Counted from the stretch's first letter, positions 47,001 to 57,687 are shown. The stretch: 64,000 nucleotides of DNA from Ostrinia nubilalis (GCF_963855985.1 NC_087092.1:17856001-17920000), one strand, 5' to 3'. The notes: generated by a model from the letters alone, not told the origin. A program made the numbers and translations.

Positions 47001-49479
47001 CTTCTTCAAAAAGTAGGTAGTTACGCTTGGGCTAACTTTTATGGTTATAAAACTGTTAAATTGGGATTAATTGCTATCCATCTATTAAAAAGGACACGTA
47101 ACATCATTATTTGGTTTTATAACCACAAAAATTGGTCTACTTGGGCCCATAGGTGAGCCCAAAGTGAGGCCTTTTTTCAAGTCACATTTATGGTACCTGT
47201 TAATTGTTTATAAAAAAATTAAATGTGTTTTTCTTTAAGTTTATTTATTGGGCTTTCAAATAACACCAATATTGTTCAGGCACCATGATTGTGTCAAAAG
47301 AAAATCTTTAAAGTACGCGTCGCGGAAGGTACGATTTATTTGATGATGAGTGTAGTTTAAAATAGGACGACGCCGCGAACCGCCAGTCTGCTTGTGACCA
47401 CGGCTACAACATCGCAGCCGAAACGTCAAGCCGTACGTAATGTAACTCATTAATAAACGTCGCGTTAAGACCCGTGTCTTACTATTTTAATGAAGACCGG
47501 AGTCTCTTGCTAAACCCACAAGCGCTTAAGAACCCCCCACACTAGCGAATTTCCAGCGTCGTCTAATCAGCGCCCGCGTAACGTCGACGCGGCGCTGACT
47601 CAGAGTCACCGCGACGCTAATGGGGGCGTATACATTGGAGCATTTGTTCCCAAACTTATTTAAGACGCGCCCCCTTTCGGCCACACAAATATTCCGCGCC
47701 CCTCCTCCGCCAGTCAAGATTATTTATTGGTCGTATCGAGCAGTCTGGAATGCGGTCGCAGGTTTTTTATACTTAAGGACACAGATGGCCCGCGCCCCCC
47801 TCTAAAGGTCTTTGCACCTCCCCCCACTTTGGGAACCAATGCATTAGAGGCAGCCTCGGGCCGAGCGTTACAATTTATGGCTTGACTCGCCGCGACGAAT
47901 TTGCCTCAGGATGCGGCAGATTGAGGCAGCGTCTCTACTTGCTCTGCCTCAGGAGGTAGACTCTCGGCCCGAGGCTGCCTCTAGCTAGTGGATACGCGAC
48001 CAATGATGAGCGACTGCCGAGACGATGACACTCGAAAGACCAGACGAAGCAGGGGGTCCTTACCAGCTACAGAGACTTGGTTTCTATATTTTGGGGGCGC
48101 TTAGGCATATTTTTCAGGTCTGCAATTAGTGTCATCAGTATTTCTTGTGGACATATAAGGGGGGGTATGACTTTTTTTTTGTTAGGCAACTCAACAACAA
48201 GGTAAGGTAAGGGGACTTCTTGGCGGGAATCTGAAGCGTCATGTTAGCGGTTTTGTTTTATTTCCTCAAATTCGTGTTTGGGCGACTATTAATGTGTAAT
48301 AATGGTGGATTATTAACCATTAAGTGTTCGTGAACGTGCATGAGTGTGGGCAAGTGAAGCAAAACAGTGCATCGTGATTCTTCTGGTTCTCTCAAGTTGT
48401 CCATAGGAGGTCTCAGTAAAGCACCACAACTTTACTGAGACTCAAAGGGTGGGAAGGGGTATCATCTATCATTCTTCATTATACAGGGTGTTAGGTAAAT
48501 GGGTGTATGAGCCGACACTAGCCCATGTTAACATGGGCATATAAATGGTATGGTGAAGTAAAAAATTTGATATCATCATTTTATTTTTTTAATTTTCATA
48601 CAAAATAAATTTTATAAAATTCGATTTGTATGAAAAATAAAATTATTAAAATGAAGATATCAATTTTCTGACTTCACCATACCATTTATATGACCATGTT
48701 AGCATGGACTAGTGTCGGCTCATATACCCATTTACCTAACATCCTGTATATCATTACTTGATCTCATTTTGTAACTCGTATCACTTATTTACTTGAAAAT
48801 GGAACAAATCAAGTCGACCTCGACGTGTGTTGCCAACATCATCAAAAACGAAGAAGACGAACAAGGTAAGGCACTCACTTGACGTCCTCGACGAACTTCT
48901 CCAGTTTCTCCGCGTGCGGCGGCAGATCGCGCGCGGCCAGCTCCACGCGCTCGCCGCCGCGCGCGCACCACGCCAGCGCCTCGCCGCTGCCGCCGCCCGC
49001 CACCTCGTCCGTTATCGTCTCCTACTAGGTGGACCGACGATCTGGTAAAGGTCGCGGGAAGAGCCTGGATGCGGGCAGCGCAGGACCGTTCATTGTGGAA
49101 AACCTTGGGGGAGGCCTTTGTCCAGCAGTGGACGTCATTTGGCTGAAACGAACGAACGAACGAACGGTAGCGGCTTGCATCTAGCGCCTTCCTGCTACCT
49201 TTATGAGGTCATCGGTTCAGCTTGTGGGTGGACGTCCCACGCAGGGTTTGGTCTCCACTCCAGAATCTTGCTGCCCCATCGGCCGTCATACGCTGCTATA
49301 GAGGTAGGTAGGGTGAAGCACTCACTTGACGTCCTCGACGAACTTCTCCAGTTTTTCCGCGTGCGGCGGCAGGTCGCGCGCGGCCAACTCCACGCGCTCG
49401 CCGCCGCGCGCGCACCACGCCAGCGCCTCGCCGCTGCCGCCGCCCGCCACCTCGTCCGTTATCGTCTCCGATATGTTCG
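44083..49479 (-). CDS. NRBP1: NRBP1/Madm-type pseudokinase, C-terminal exons (5' partial)
   Basis: Exons on the minus strand: 49479-49326, 46752-46563, 45447-45328 and 44190-44083 (TAG). Phases fit at each join (AA|A, 0, 0). About 189 residues are encoded. They include ITDEVAGG..., AEKLEKFVEDVKYGIYPLTA, EARRVVNMMCSL, a Pro/His-rich linker, then MTILLRMDDKMNRQLTCAV, ARELVQLGFIHEADRDKLCR and LMEDSLRGSF. These follow, block by block, the C-terminal half of human NRBP1 as I remember it (LDKFLEDVRNGIYPLTAFG, HLTLLLKLEDKLNRHLSCDL, AAELVQLGFISEADQSRL). The family are kinase-like adaptor proteins (Drosophila Madm) acting in growth and trafficking control. The pseudokinase domain lies outside the window or beyond the transposons at 50-64 kb. 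The middle exons are extremely GC-rich. Confidence 0.88.
44214..44430. mobile_element. TIR element related to 38818-39258
   Basis: AATGAGGACTATCGTTTTAG at the left and AAACGATAGCCCTCATT at the right. The interior is a head-to-tail double of GGCGCCACTGTAGAGTAAGG. It lies in the last NRBP intron, only 24 bp from the final exon. Confidence 0.7.
44512..44719. mobile_element. Palindromic MITE (family B copy 2)
   Basis: CCTAGGCGCAGACCACAGAC at the left and ATCTGCGCCTAGG at the right; shares ATCGGGCACAACTATCGGCC with 3712-3897. In an NRBP intron. Confidence 0.75.
45163..45270. mobile_element. Small palindromic MITE
   Basis: TATTGCCCGTTTTCACTATC at the left and its near-complement GATGGTGAAAACGGGCATTA at the right. 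It lies 58 bp from the NRBP exon at 45328. Confidence 0.75.
45537..45936. mobile_element. Lepidopteran dispersed element with ACCGACTTCAA ends
   Basis: AACCGACTTCAAA-like left end, TTTTGAAGTCGGTT right end. Two internal copies of GCGTATAAAAAAGTTCATCC, and GTCGAATTGAGAACCTCCTC near the right end. I recognise the wording as a common lepidopteran repeat. Confidence 0.65.
46360..46440 (+). repeat. Dispersed repeat fragment
   Basis: CAGGAGGCAACGAGCAGACG and CCTGATGGTAAGTGATTACC, a wording very common in lepidopteran genomes. Too short to classify. Confidence 0.4.
47845..47983. mobile_element. Palindromic MITE, 139 bp
   Basis: TAGAGGCAGCCTCGGGCCGA at the left and its complement at the right. Inner GCCTCAGG repeats. 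In an NRBP intron. Confidence 0.8.
48480..48750. mobile_element. Palindromic element, 271 bp
   Basis: TATACAGGGTGTTAGGTAAA at the left and TTTACCTAACATCCTGTATA at the right. The arms of about 110 bp pair almost fully (TATAAATGGTATGGTGAAGT against ACTTCACCATACCATTTATA). The CAGGGTG ends are shared in style with 56017-57687. Confidence 0.82.
48871..49020 (-). pseudogene. Truncated duplicate of an NRBP exon
   Basis: 150 bp nearly identical to 49318-49467, covering the donor and most of the exon at 49326-49479 but lacking its first codons and acceptor. It is fused at 49021 to an RTE fragment. I see three base differences, all synonymous in the NRBP frame (Glu, Asp, Leu codons). The junction offers a fortuitous AG, but splicing the full exon to it would give an early stop (AA|GAGACGATAA). 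Confidence 0.8.
49021..49165 (+). mobile_element. RTE-type LINE 3' end fragment, copy 3
   Basis: Nearly the same as 8159-8305, ending (GAAC)n. It is followed at 49166-49317 by another repeat-like stretch (GGTGGACGTCCCACGCAGGG, TTGCTGCCCCATCGGCCGTC) that looks like part of a related LINE. Together they separate the two copies of the NRBP exon. Confidence 0.75.
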
Positions 49480-49553
49480 CTGAGGGCACATCGCAACACA
49501 GTTACACCACTGTTAACTTTATTAACTTTAGAGCCCACGCTAAGACGGGTTAT

Positions 49554-50077
49554 AGAATCGCGCTGACCGCTCGCTGATCGTCGGCGCTGACAGATCAATA
49601 TGTATGTAATTGAAGGGAACGTTCCTGAGTGAAGCTGATCGCTCGGCGCCGACGCTTCATACATTTCAGCTGTCAACGCTGACGGTCAGCGTGCGTCAGC
49701 GTGACTCTAAAACCAGCCTAAGGCTTGATTTCCTTTTAGGCTGACATCGGTGACCAACGTCAGCGGCGCGCACGATTACACACTAGTTCTATGTAATCAT
49801 CTGCCCCTGACGACGGCGTTGCAGTGCGGTGCTTCATAGAACATTGTGTGTATTCGTACGCTCGACCGATGTACGCAACCGACGTCTGCGTAGGAGGAAA
49901 TCAAGCCTTAGAATCGCGCTGACCGCTCGCTGATCGTCGGCGCTGACAGATCAATATGTATGTAATTGAAGGGAACGTTCCTGAGTGACGTTGATCGCTC
50001 CGCGCCAACGCTTCATACATTTCAGCTGTCAGCGCTGACGGTCAGCGTGCGTCAGCGTGACTCTAAAACCAGCCTAA
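49554..50077. repeat. Direct repeat (168 bp twice) enclosing a palindromic MITE
   Basis: 49554-49721 and 49910-50077 are the same 168-bp unit (AGAATCGCGCTGACCGCTCG ... ACTCTAAAACCAGCCTAAG) with few differences. Between them, 49720-49910 is a different palindromic element (AAGGCTTGATTTCCTTTTAG ... GAGGAAATCAAGCCTT). Confidence 0.8.
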
Positions 50078-50431
50078 GACTCACGGGTGCAAGGGACATG
50101 TACACGCTTCGGACTTCCGAATCCGAATACAAGCTCACGACGTGCACCCCGCCCCCCGCTGCGCGTGTGAGAACCCGTCACAGGCGTCCGCGCTACACTA
50201 CGCTGTTCATAGGTTACACCGCTGTTACCACATACATCCCGTGCCGAAAATACAAACTATCACTACATCCAACATCAATAACAAGTAAAAAGTACACAAT
50301 CTTTAAATTTTCATCCTTCGAGCCGAATCTAGGCTGCATACGCAGAAGTCATGTCATCACATTTACTTAACAAGGCTGCTGTATGTTTTTGTACTGTAAT
50401 GCTGTACTTCATCGGAAATGCGTGTGTTTTT

Positions 50432-53400
50432 TGTAAATCAACTTAAACACCAATATTCTGCAAAAACACTTTTATTAATATTTAGCTACATTACCTACAC
50501 AATCTCACCATCGTAATAATTATTATAGCTCAATTTTCTATAGTGAAATCATATTTATTAATAATTGAAATGATACTTTACTCTTTTACAATATTACCAA
50601 TTTAAAATAAAAATCACTTATAAAATAATAATTGTACTTCGTTTTTTTTAAAAAATAATAATAGCTTTCAGCAAGACAAGGTGAGTGTTACTAGCTCGAC
50701 GCTTCGACAAGGAATGATCGAGTGGCCGCTCGTTGTTCGAATGACGTCTCGGTGTCGCCCTCTAGCGGCGGCAAATTGTACTTCCGGGCGGAAACGACTG
50801 TGGCGACAACATCCGGCCGTCCTGCATACGTGGCCGTCCTCGGACATCGTATTGGTCTAATGTGGAAGCTGTAAACAAATAATAATGTTATTTTTATATT
50901 TAAGATAGTTCAGAATATCACTTTATCCTTATGCGCCTGCAAGATTCATGTTTTAATAATAGTTTGAACTAAATGACTTTAACTGTCACTTAGTCTTGTA
51001 TCACCATTACGTCTTAAAAACGGCTTTCACTTTGGATTCCCGTTTGAAGACAACACACTTGCAAGCTCATAAGTGTAAAGACATATTAATAAGAAAATAG
51101 AGACCAACAAATATCACAGCAACACAAAAGTTCTTAGTATTTGTAGGTATAATGGCTTGAACTATTTGATACTGTTTAAGCATAGTCATCAACATAGTTT
51201 TGTATCACCATTATATAACCAACGACAGCTTTCACTAGGGATTCCCATCAATTGGTGCAAAAACTCTAAGAACTTTTCGTTGAAGCTGACACATTAGGCC
51301 CACATAACTCGAAATGAATTATTTACTTTATACAAGCTCACGTCTCTAATAAAGATAAATAATAAATGTTTAACTTACATGTGTTTCAATGAGTACCTGA
51401 TTACTGGACAACATCCGGTGCAACTTCCTCCTCGCCCTCATCCGAAATGCGTATCCAAAACTTCATATTCTCTGCGCAGGTTACGCCATCATAACGTTTT
51501 GTACTCCGCTCCGCTCCTCTCATATCGGATACTTTATAACGGTCATGCCCTAGGACTTCTGTTATTTGGAAAGGTCCTTTAAACAATGGCATTAACTTTG
51601 TGCTGTGACCGTCATTTGAGTGACTTGGTATTTTAATCACAACCAAGTCTCCAATATTATAATTAGTAGCCAATTTCCTTTTAGAGTCGAAAGCTGCTTT
51701 TTGTACTTGAGCAGCTCTTTTAATGTTTTGATCTACTTTGTCACGCAAGGCTGTCACGTCAACCGATTTTTCTGTATTATCCTCATCAGCAATTCTATCA
51801 TTCATCATCCGAATTCTGTATCCAAAAAATACTTCACTAGGTACTGCTGCAGTACTTTTGTTTATTGTACTGTTTATACCTTGTTGTATTTGGGTTACAT
51901 GTTGATCCCATTTATTGTTATTTGCATCTGCGCTAAGACTCCGTAACGCATCTAAAATGGTTCGATTATATCGTTCGACTTGACCGTTCGAACGTGGTAC
52001 GGCTGTGGCAATAATATGACGTCGAATATTATGATCATTACAATAACCAGTAAATAATTTTGATGTAAAAGCGCTTCCGGCATCACAAATCAGTCTTTTA
52101 GGGTTCCCGAATATTTTGAAAATCTTATTTAATTCGTTGATAACTATTTTGCTTTTGGTATTTTTGACAGCGACAATAAACACAAATTTAGTAAAAGAAT
52201 CTACTATTACCAAAAGATAAGCATTATTTTGTGTTGTTTTAACAAAAGGGCCTAAATGGTCAAGGTGTAAAGTGTGGAAAGGTCTAGCATATTTTGGAAT
52301 TGGATGTAACAGTCCCGGTTTTTTTTCACTTATAGCCTTGTAGTAAATACAATTTAAACAGTTTTTAATGTACTTTGTAACAATTTTCTTAAGTCGAGGA
52401 AACCAGTACTGTGCTTTGATTCTCTCAACAGTCTTATCAACTGCAAAATGCCCAATGTCATCATGATTGGCTCTTATGACATGCCATATACACTGTTTAG
52501 GTACAACCCAACGTCTTCCGTATTGAGTCCTACGATAAACCTTATTGCCTAATAAATCATACTCATTGAATATTTTTTTATTAGACTCGGCCTCGCCTGA
52601 TAATAGTATATCTCGAATACAGCAAATGTTAGGATCCTGTAACTGGACTGATAAGAGCCAATCACTTTCTGTAATAGACAGAACAGACAAGGAGTGCTCA
52701 GTTTGTACGGGGTTCCGACTCAAGGCGTCCACATGTTTCATTTGTGTACCAGCCCTATGAACTATCTCAAATGTAAATTCCTGAGTTTGTAAGACCCACC
52801 TGCTAATCCGAGGTATGATTTCTTTTTTGTTTAAAGTATGACGAACAGCATTGCAATCGGTTACAATTCTAAATTGATTTCCTAGTAAATAATGTCTGAA
52901 TTTCTGTAATCCCACTACAATCGCTAAAAGCTCTAATTCAAAAGAATGATAGTTCTTTTCTTCATTAGTAGTTTGTCGGCTATAAAAGTAAATAGGTTTT
53001 TCCCCGTTGGAAGTGGTTTGGACTAAAATACATCCTATTCCATCGCGACTAGCGTCTGTATAGAGAGTGATAGGTAAATTAGGGTCAAAAATATTTAAAA
53101 CGGCATCATCAATTAAGGCCTTTTTAAGATCTTCTACTGCCTGTGTTTGTTGAGGACCCCATTGCCAGGTTACATTCTTCTTTAACAAATTAGTTAAGGG
53201 CTTGCACATTACAGCACAGTTTTTTATGAATTTTCTGAAATAATTAATGAGTCCCAGAAATTGTCTAAGTTGGTGAATTGTTTTGGGGGTAGGATAATCT
53301 TTAATAGCTTTCAATTTACGTGAACTTGGGCGAACACCTTCATCTGAAATGTCGTACCCCAAAAATGTTACTTCCTTTTGGAAGAACGAACATTTTTCCA

Positions 53401-55901
53401 AGTTGATGGTCAGACCATTTTTTTGGAATATATCTAGAACAGTCTCTAAACAAGCTACATTTTGTTCAAATGTTTCAGTGGCTATTAGCAAGTCGTCCAT
53501 ATAACATATAACCCTCCCAAAACGCATATTTCCTAACACTGTATCCATTAGTCTTTGAAAGACTGAAGGTCCATTGCTCAGCCCGAAGGGCATTCTAATA
53601 TACTCAAAATGACCATCGGGCGTAATAAAGGCTGTTTTAGGTATTGTTTCAGGATTTACAGCAATTTGGTGATATCCGCTTTTTAAATCGAGGGATGTAA
53701 AATATTTACACCCTCGTAACCGGTCAATGAGATCCTCAATCAATGGCATGGGGTATTTTTCTTTAACAGTAATTTTGTTTAGCTGCCTATAATCTACGCA
53801 TAATCTTTTATCACCTGATGCTTTATCTACAAGGAGTGCAGGGCTAGCATAAGCAGAATTACTGTTTTGAATGATACCATTTTTTAGTAAGTCATCCGTG
53901 ATGTTCCTCATAACTGAGCGCTCAGATTCAGACATTCTGTAAGGTCTTTGAAAGACTGGCTTATTAGACGTGAGTTCAAGGCTTAACTCAACACAGTCAG
54001 TTTTTCCTAATGTTGATAAATCATGAGAAATACATTGAGGGTATTTGGCAAAAGTTTTATTCAACACTGATGCATGTTCTTTCGAATTGTCGTTAAATTT
54101 TAAAACGTTAACATTTAAAACTTTTAGGCATTCTACTGGTTGAAAAGTTAAAGAATCACCCACACGTATGTACATAATACTTCTGTCCTCAGTAAAGTTC
54201 CGCCCTATGAGTATGTCACAGCCCGCTAATTTGTCGATAATATAAAGGGTGACAATTAATTCAACAGTGTCGACCTTCAAGGTAACGGCTACAGCTTTGG
54301 AAACAGTCACGTTCGACTCACATGTAAAACCTACTAAACTGATAGGCGCATTCAAAGAAAATGGTTTCAAATCATATTGTTTCACTAATTTATCTGTGAT
54401 GAGTGAGCAATCACTTCCCATGTCGAAAAACGCGTTACTTTTGTAATCATTCAACATAATATCTTTGAAAAATTTCTGCTTAGTCTCTGACTCAGCGATC
54501 ATCTTTACTTCAAGTTTAGTCTCCAATTTAGGCTTTGTTTTTAAACGACAAATTGTTTCTACATGCCCTAATTTATTACAAAAAGTGCATTGTACGTTAC
54601 TGTTCAACTTACAGGTGGTTTTTTTATGCCCTACCTCCCCACAACGATAGCATGTTATATTTATATCGCGTTGTGAAGTCGTGGGATTATTCATAAAAGA
54701 GTCACTTTTATTATTGCCACTAAACTTTCGATCTGAACTTAAGGTCTCATTAGGTAGCGAACGAGTGCTTTGTTTATTAGACATGCTCGGTTTTTGAAAT
54801 TGAGTCTTGTCTTTTTCAGGTTGCACATAAACTTTGCCATGTAAAAATGATGCTAACTCATCACAATATCGAAAAGTACCTGCCTGCGCAGCTGTGCTAA
54901 TATTAGGGTCCCCGATTGACCCTACAATGACCGAAATAATATCCTGCTCACGAAACTCTAATTGCAATCTATCAATCTTTGCCTTTTGTTGAAAATAAAA
55001 CTCGTAAAGGGACTGATCAGAAAGCGGTTTTGCATCTACTAACTGTTTTAGCAAAGTAAACATATCACGTTTAATTTGGAATGTATCCGACAATTTATTA
55101 CGCCATTGTCGCCACCTCCATGTCGTCCACTGGGTCTCATTTTTTTGTAACGAATCGAGCCAAGTTTTAGCCGTATTACGCAGCTTTTGCAGAGCTTGGT
55201 ACTGAATCATATTATCTGACCACCCAAATGCTCTGGCGTTTGCTTCAACTACATTTATCCACATATCAATATTATCAACTAATGGATCGAATTCCGGAAT
55301 TACTGATGATAATAATGCACTTTGACTTACGGTTGGCGATCCTCTGCGACGTCTTTTATGCTTTTTATGCCGTTTATGACTTTTATCCGTGTCATAGTTT
55401 TTACTTGCGGAAGCCACCGATGAGATCGATGTGCTGGAGTCGGAAGATGTGTCTCTTCGAGATTTCCTTTTACTTTTCTTGCGATGGCGTGGCATTTTGG
55501 CACGGCTCCGTACCACTTCTGATGTAAATCAACTTAAACACCAATATTCTGCAAAACACTTTTATTAATATTTAGCTACATTACCTACACAATCTCACCA
55601 TCGTAATAATTATTATAGCTCAATTTTCTATAGTGAAATCATATTTATTAATAATTGAAATGATACTTTACTCTTTTACAATATTACCAATTTAAAATAA
55701 AAATCACTTATAAAATAATAATTGTACTTCGTTTTTTTTAAAAAATAATAATAGCTTTCAGCAAGACAAGGTGAGTGTTACTAGCTCGACGCTTCGACAA
55801 GGAATGATCGAGTGGCCGCTCGTTGTTCGAATGACGTCTCGGTGTCGCCCTCTAGCGGCGGCAAATTGTACTTCCGGGCGGAAACGACTGTGGCGACAAC
55901 A
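50432..55901 (-). mobile_element. Full-length Ty3/Gypsy retrotransposon
   Basis: LTRs at 50432-50811 (380 bp; 3' LTR of the minus-strand element) and 55523-55901 (379 bp; 5' LTR). They begin TG and end CA and differ only by one A in a short A run. A TTTT target duplication flanks the element (50428-50431 and 55902-55905). One long gag-pol frame, no env frame. After the 5' LTR the element reads TCAGAAGTGG, possibly the primer binding site (it resembles a tRNA-Leu complement lacking the CCA part). About 590 bp separate the stop from the 3' LTR. Intact frame and near-identical LTRs point to a recent insertion. Confidence 0.95.
51401..55495 (-). CDS. Gypsy Gag-Pol polyprotein (1364 aa)
   Basis: Start at the ATG of MPRHRKKSK; a GTG seven codons upstream is less likely. 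Order of domains: a basic Ser/Lys-rich N-terminus; Gag; two CCHC knuckles (CYRCGEVGHKKTTC and CTFCNKLGHVETIC, about 282-316); aspartic protease with FFDMGSDCS (about 356-364; most relatives have DTG or DSG); reverse transcriptase (RMPFGLSNGP, YMDD near 665-668); RNase H (LYTDAS near 811-816); integrase with the HHCC finger (about 1005-1049), LHLDHLGPF, and ICDAGSAF; and a chromo-less C-terminus with the GPFQITEVLG box. All catalytic blocks are readable without frameshift. Gag and Pol share one frame. Confidence 0.95.
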   Translation of the reverse strand: MPRHRKKSKRKSRRDTSSDSSTSISSVASASKNYDTDKSHKRHKKHKRRRRGSPTVSQSALLSSVIPEFDPLVDNIDMWINVVEANARAFGWSDNMIQYQALQKLRNTAKTWLDSLQKNETQWTTWRWRQWRNKLSDTFQIKRDMFTLLKQLVDAKPLSDQSLYEFYFQQKAKIDRLQLEFREQDIISVIVGSIGDPNISTAAQAGTFRYCDELASFLHGKVYVQPEKDKTQFQKPSMSNKQSTRSLPNETLSSDRKFSGNNKSDSFMNNPTTSQRDINITCYRCGEVGHKKTTCKLNSNVQCTFCNKLGHVETICRLKTKPKLETKLEVKMIAESETKQKFFKDIMLNDYKSNAFFDMGSDCSLITDKLVKQYDLKPFSLNAPISLVGFTCESNVTVSKAVAVTLKVDTVELIVTLYIIDKLAGCDILIGRNFTEDRSIMYIRVGDSLTFQPVECLKVLNVNVLKFNDNSKEHASVLNKTFAKYPQCISHDLSTLGKTDCVELSLELTSNKPVFQRPYRMSESERSVMRNITDDLLKNGIIQNSNSAYASPALLVDKASGDKRLCVDYRQLNKITVKEKYPMPLIEDLIDRLRGCKYFTSLDLKSGYHQIAVNPETIPKTAFITPDGHFEYIRMPFGLSNGPSVFQRLMDTVLGNMRFGRVICYMDDLLIATETFEQNVACLETVLDIFQKNGLTINLEKCSFFQKEVTFLGYDISDEGVRPSSRKLKAIKDYPTPKTIHQLRQFLGLINYFRKFIKNCAVMCKPLTNLLKKNVTWQWGPQQTQAVEDLKKALIDDAVLNIFDPNLPITLYTDASRDGIGCILVQTTSNGEKPIYFYSRQTTNEEKNYHSFELELLAIVVGLQKFRHYLLGNQFRIVTDCNAVRHTLNKKEIIPRISRWVLQTQEFTFEIVHRAGTQMKHVDALSRNPVQTEHSLSVLSITESDWLLSVQLQDPNICCIRDILLSGEAESNKKIFNEYDLLGNKVYRRTQYGRRWVVPKQCIWHVIRANHDDIGHFAVDKTVERIKAQYWFPRLKKIVTKYIKNCLNCIYYKAISEKKPGLLHPIPKYARPFHTLHLDHLGPFVKTTQNNAYLLVIVDSFTKFVFIVAVKNTKSKIVINELNKIFKIFGNPKRLICDAGSAFTSKLFTGYCNDHNIRRHIIATAVPRSNGQVERYNRTILDALRSLSADANNNKWDQHVTQIQQGINSTINKSTAAVPSEVFFGYRIRMMNDRIADEDNTEKSVDVTALRDKVDQNIKRAAQVQKAAFDSKRKLATNYNIGDLVVIKIPSHSNDGHSTKLMPLFKGPFQITEVLGHDRYKVSDMRGAERSTKRYDGVTCAENMKFWIRISDEGEEEVAPDVVQ

Positions 55902-56016
55902 TTTTAAAGGTACAAATTCGAAGCCGACTCGCAGCAGCACGACAGTACTTGAGTACAGCATACTGTCTATGAAATTACTTCAGACGATGGGTTATTGATG
56001 TAATATTTCATAGATA

Positions 56017-57687
56017 TACAGGGTGTTTGGCGCATCGTGTGCCAAAATGATTTGGCGGATAGAATGGGTCATTTCCTATATTTTCAGCCCCCATAACACG
56101 TTCCATGCCAGGCGGCTACTTTTAAATTAATTTTTTTAGTAATTTCACCAAAATACCCAAATCGCATCATTTAATTTCGATTAAAAAAAAACTACTAGGC
56201 GCAGCCCTAAAGTAAATATTTTGTTTTGACGTGCATTAATGTAGGGTTGCATCAAATCTAAATTTACTGGCAAATATCATCTAGTTTTTTTAAAATTCAG
56301 CTTTGAAGTTTTCCGAAAAGTTAAAAATGGACTGAACATTTAAGTTTACATGGGTATAATTTTTTTTTAAAAAGAGATAGCGATCTTCGGATTTTATCAA
56401 AACTTCTCTAGTCTATCCTCATTCAAACGGTATACTAATCTTGTTTAAATAATAACAACAACTTCACAAATTCCTTAAATTAGTGCATTGACTCTACTCG
56501 GACTGATTTGCGAAATTTGCGTTTATAGCTCCTTTTTGTGTGAATAGCACGTAGAACACCTAACAGGTAAAAATTATTTATCTTATGCAATGTAAAAACC
56601 TTTTCCCTATCGTTTTTCAATGTGGATTTCTTGAAATTAAAGACGAAAATAATTATTTTGATCGTTTATTAATTATTACAAATTTTGTTCAAAATGTCCG
56701 CCTCGGCAACGTATACACTCAAGACATCTTCTAATTTCGACTGTTGTCGTATGCAGCCACATTTCTCTTTTTATTACTAATAAGGCGTTTTCTATTCGTT
56801 GTAGTTTTTCTATTGTTTGAATCCGTTACGTACACCAGTTCTTTAGATTGTCCCCAGACGTAAAAATCGAACGGAGTTAGGTCTGGGGAACGTGTAGGCC
56901 ACTGTATAGGGCCATCTCTTCCAATCCACGAGTAGAAAACGCCTTTGTAGTAATAAAAAGAGAAAATTAGAAGAAGATGTCGTGAGTGTATACGTTGCCG
57001 AGGCCATTTTGAACAAAATTTGTAATAATTAATAAACGATCAAAATAATTATTTTCGTCTTTAAATTCAAGAAATCCACATTGAAAAACGATTGGGAAAA
57101 GGTTTTTACATTGCATAAGATAAATAATTTTTACCTGTAGGTGTTAAACGTGCTATTCACACATAAAGGAGCTATAAACACAAATTTCGCAAATCAGTCA
57201 GAGTAGAGTCAATGCACTAATTTAAGGAATTTGTGAAGTTGTTGTTATTATTTAAACAAGATTAGTATACCGTTTGAATGAGGATAGACTAGAGAAGTTT
57301 TGATAAAATCCGAAGATCGCTATCTCTTTTAAAAAAAAAATTGTACCCATGTAAACTTAAATGTTCAGTCCATTTTTAACTTTTCGGAAAACTTCAAAGC
57401 TGAATTTTAAAAAAACTAGATGATATTTGCCAATAAATTTAGATTTGATGCAACCCTACATTAATGCACGTCAAAACAAAATATTTACTTTAGGGCTGCG
57501 CCTAGTAGTTTTTTTTTGAAATCGAAATTAAATGATACGATTTGGGTATTTTGGTGAAATTACTAAAAAAAATAATTTAAAAGTAGCCGCCTGGTATGGA
57601 ACGTGTTATGGGGGCTGAAAATATAGGAAATGACCCATTCTATCCGCCAAATCATTTTGGCACACGATGCGCCAAACACCCTGTATA
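56017..57687. mobile_element. Large foldback element with transposase remnants in both arms
   Basis: TATACAGGGTGTTTGGCGCA at the left and TGCGCCAAACACCCTGTATA at the right. About 730-bp arms pair with scattered mismatches. Read on the minus strand the left half ends in GPIQWPTRSPDLTPFDFYVW ... CLECIRCRGGHFEQNL, which is the C-terminal wording of Tc1/mariner-like transposases. The right arm repeats the last part in reverse with a small deletion. No intact transposase. It appears to be an inverted duplication of one transposon end. Confidence 0.82.

Noticed and set aside
49966..50370. 134-codon frame upstream of the Gypsy element as an NRBP exon
   Set aside because: It starts within a dispersed 168-bp repeat and shows no NRBP-like wording or matching splice sites.
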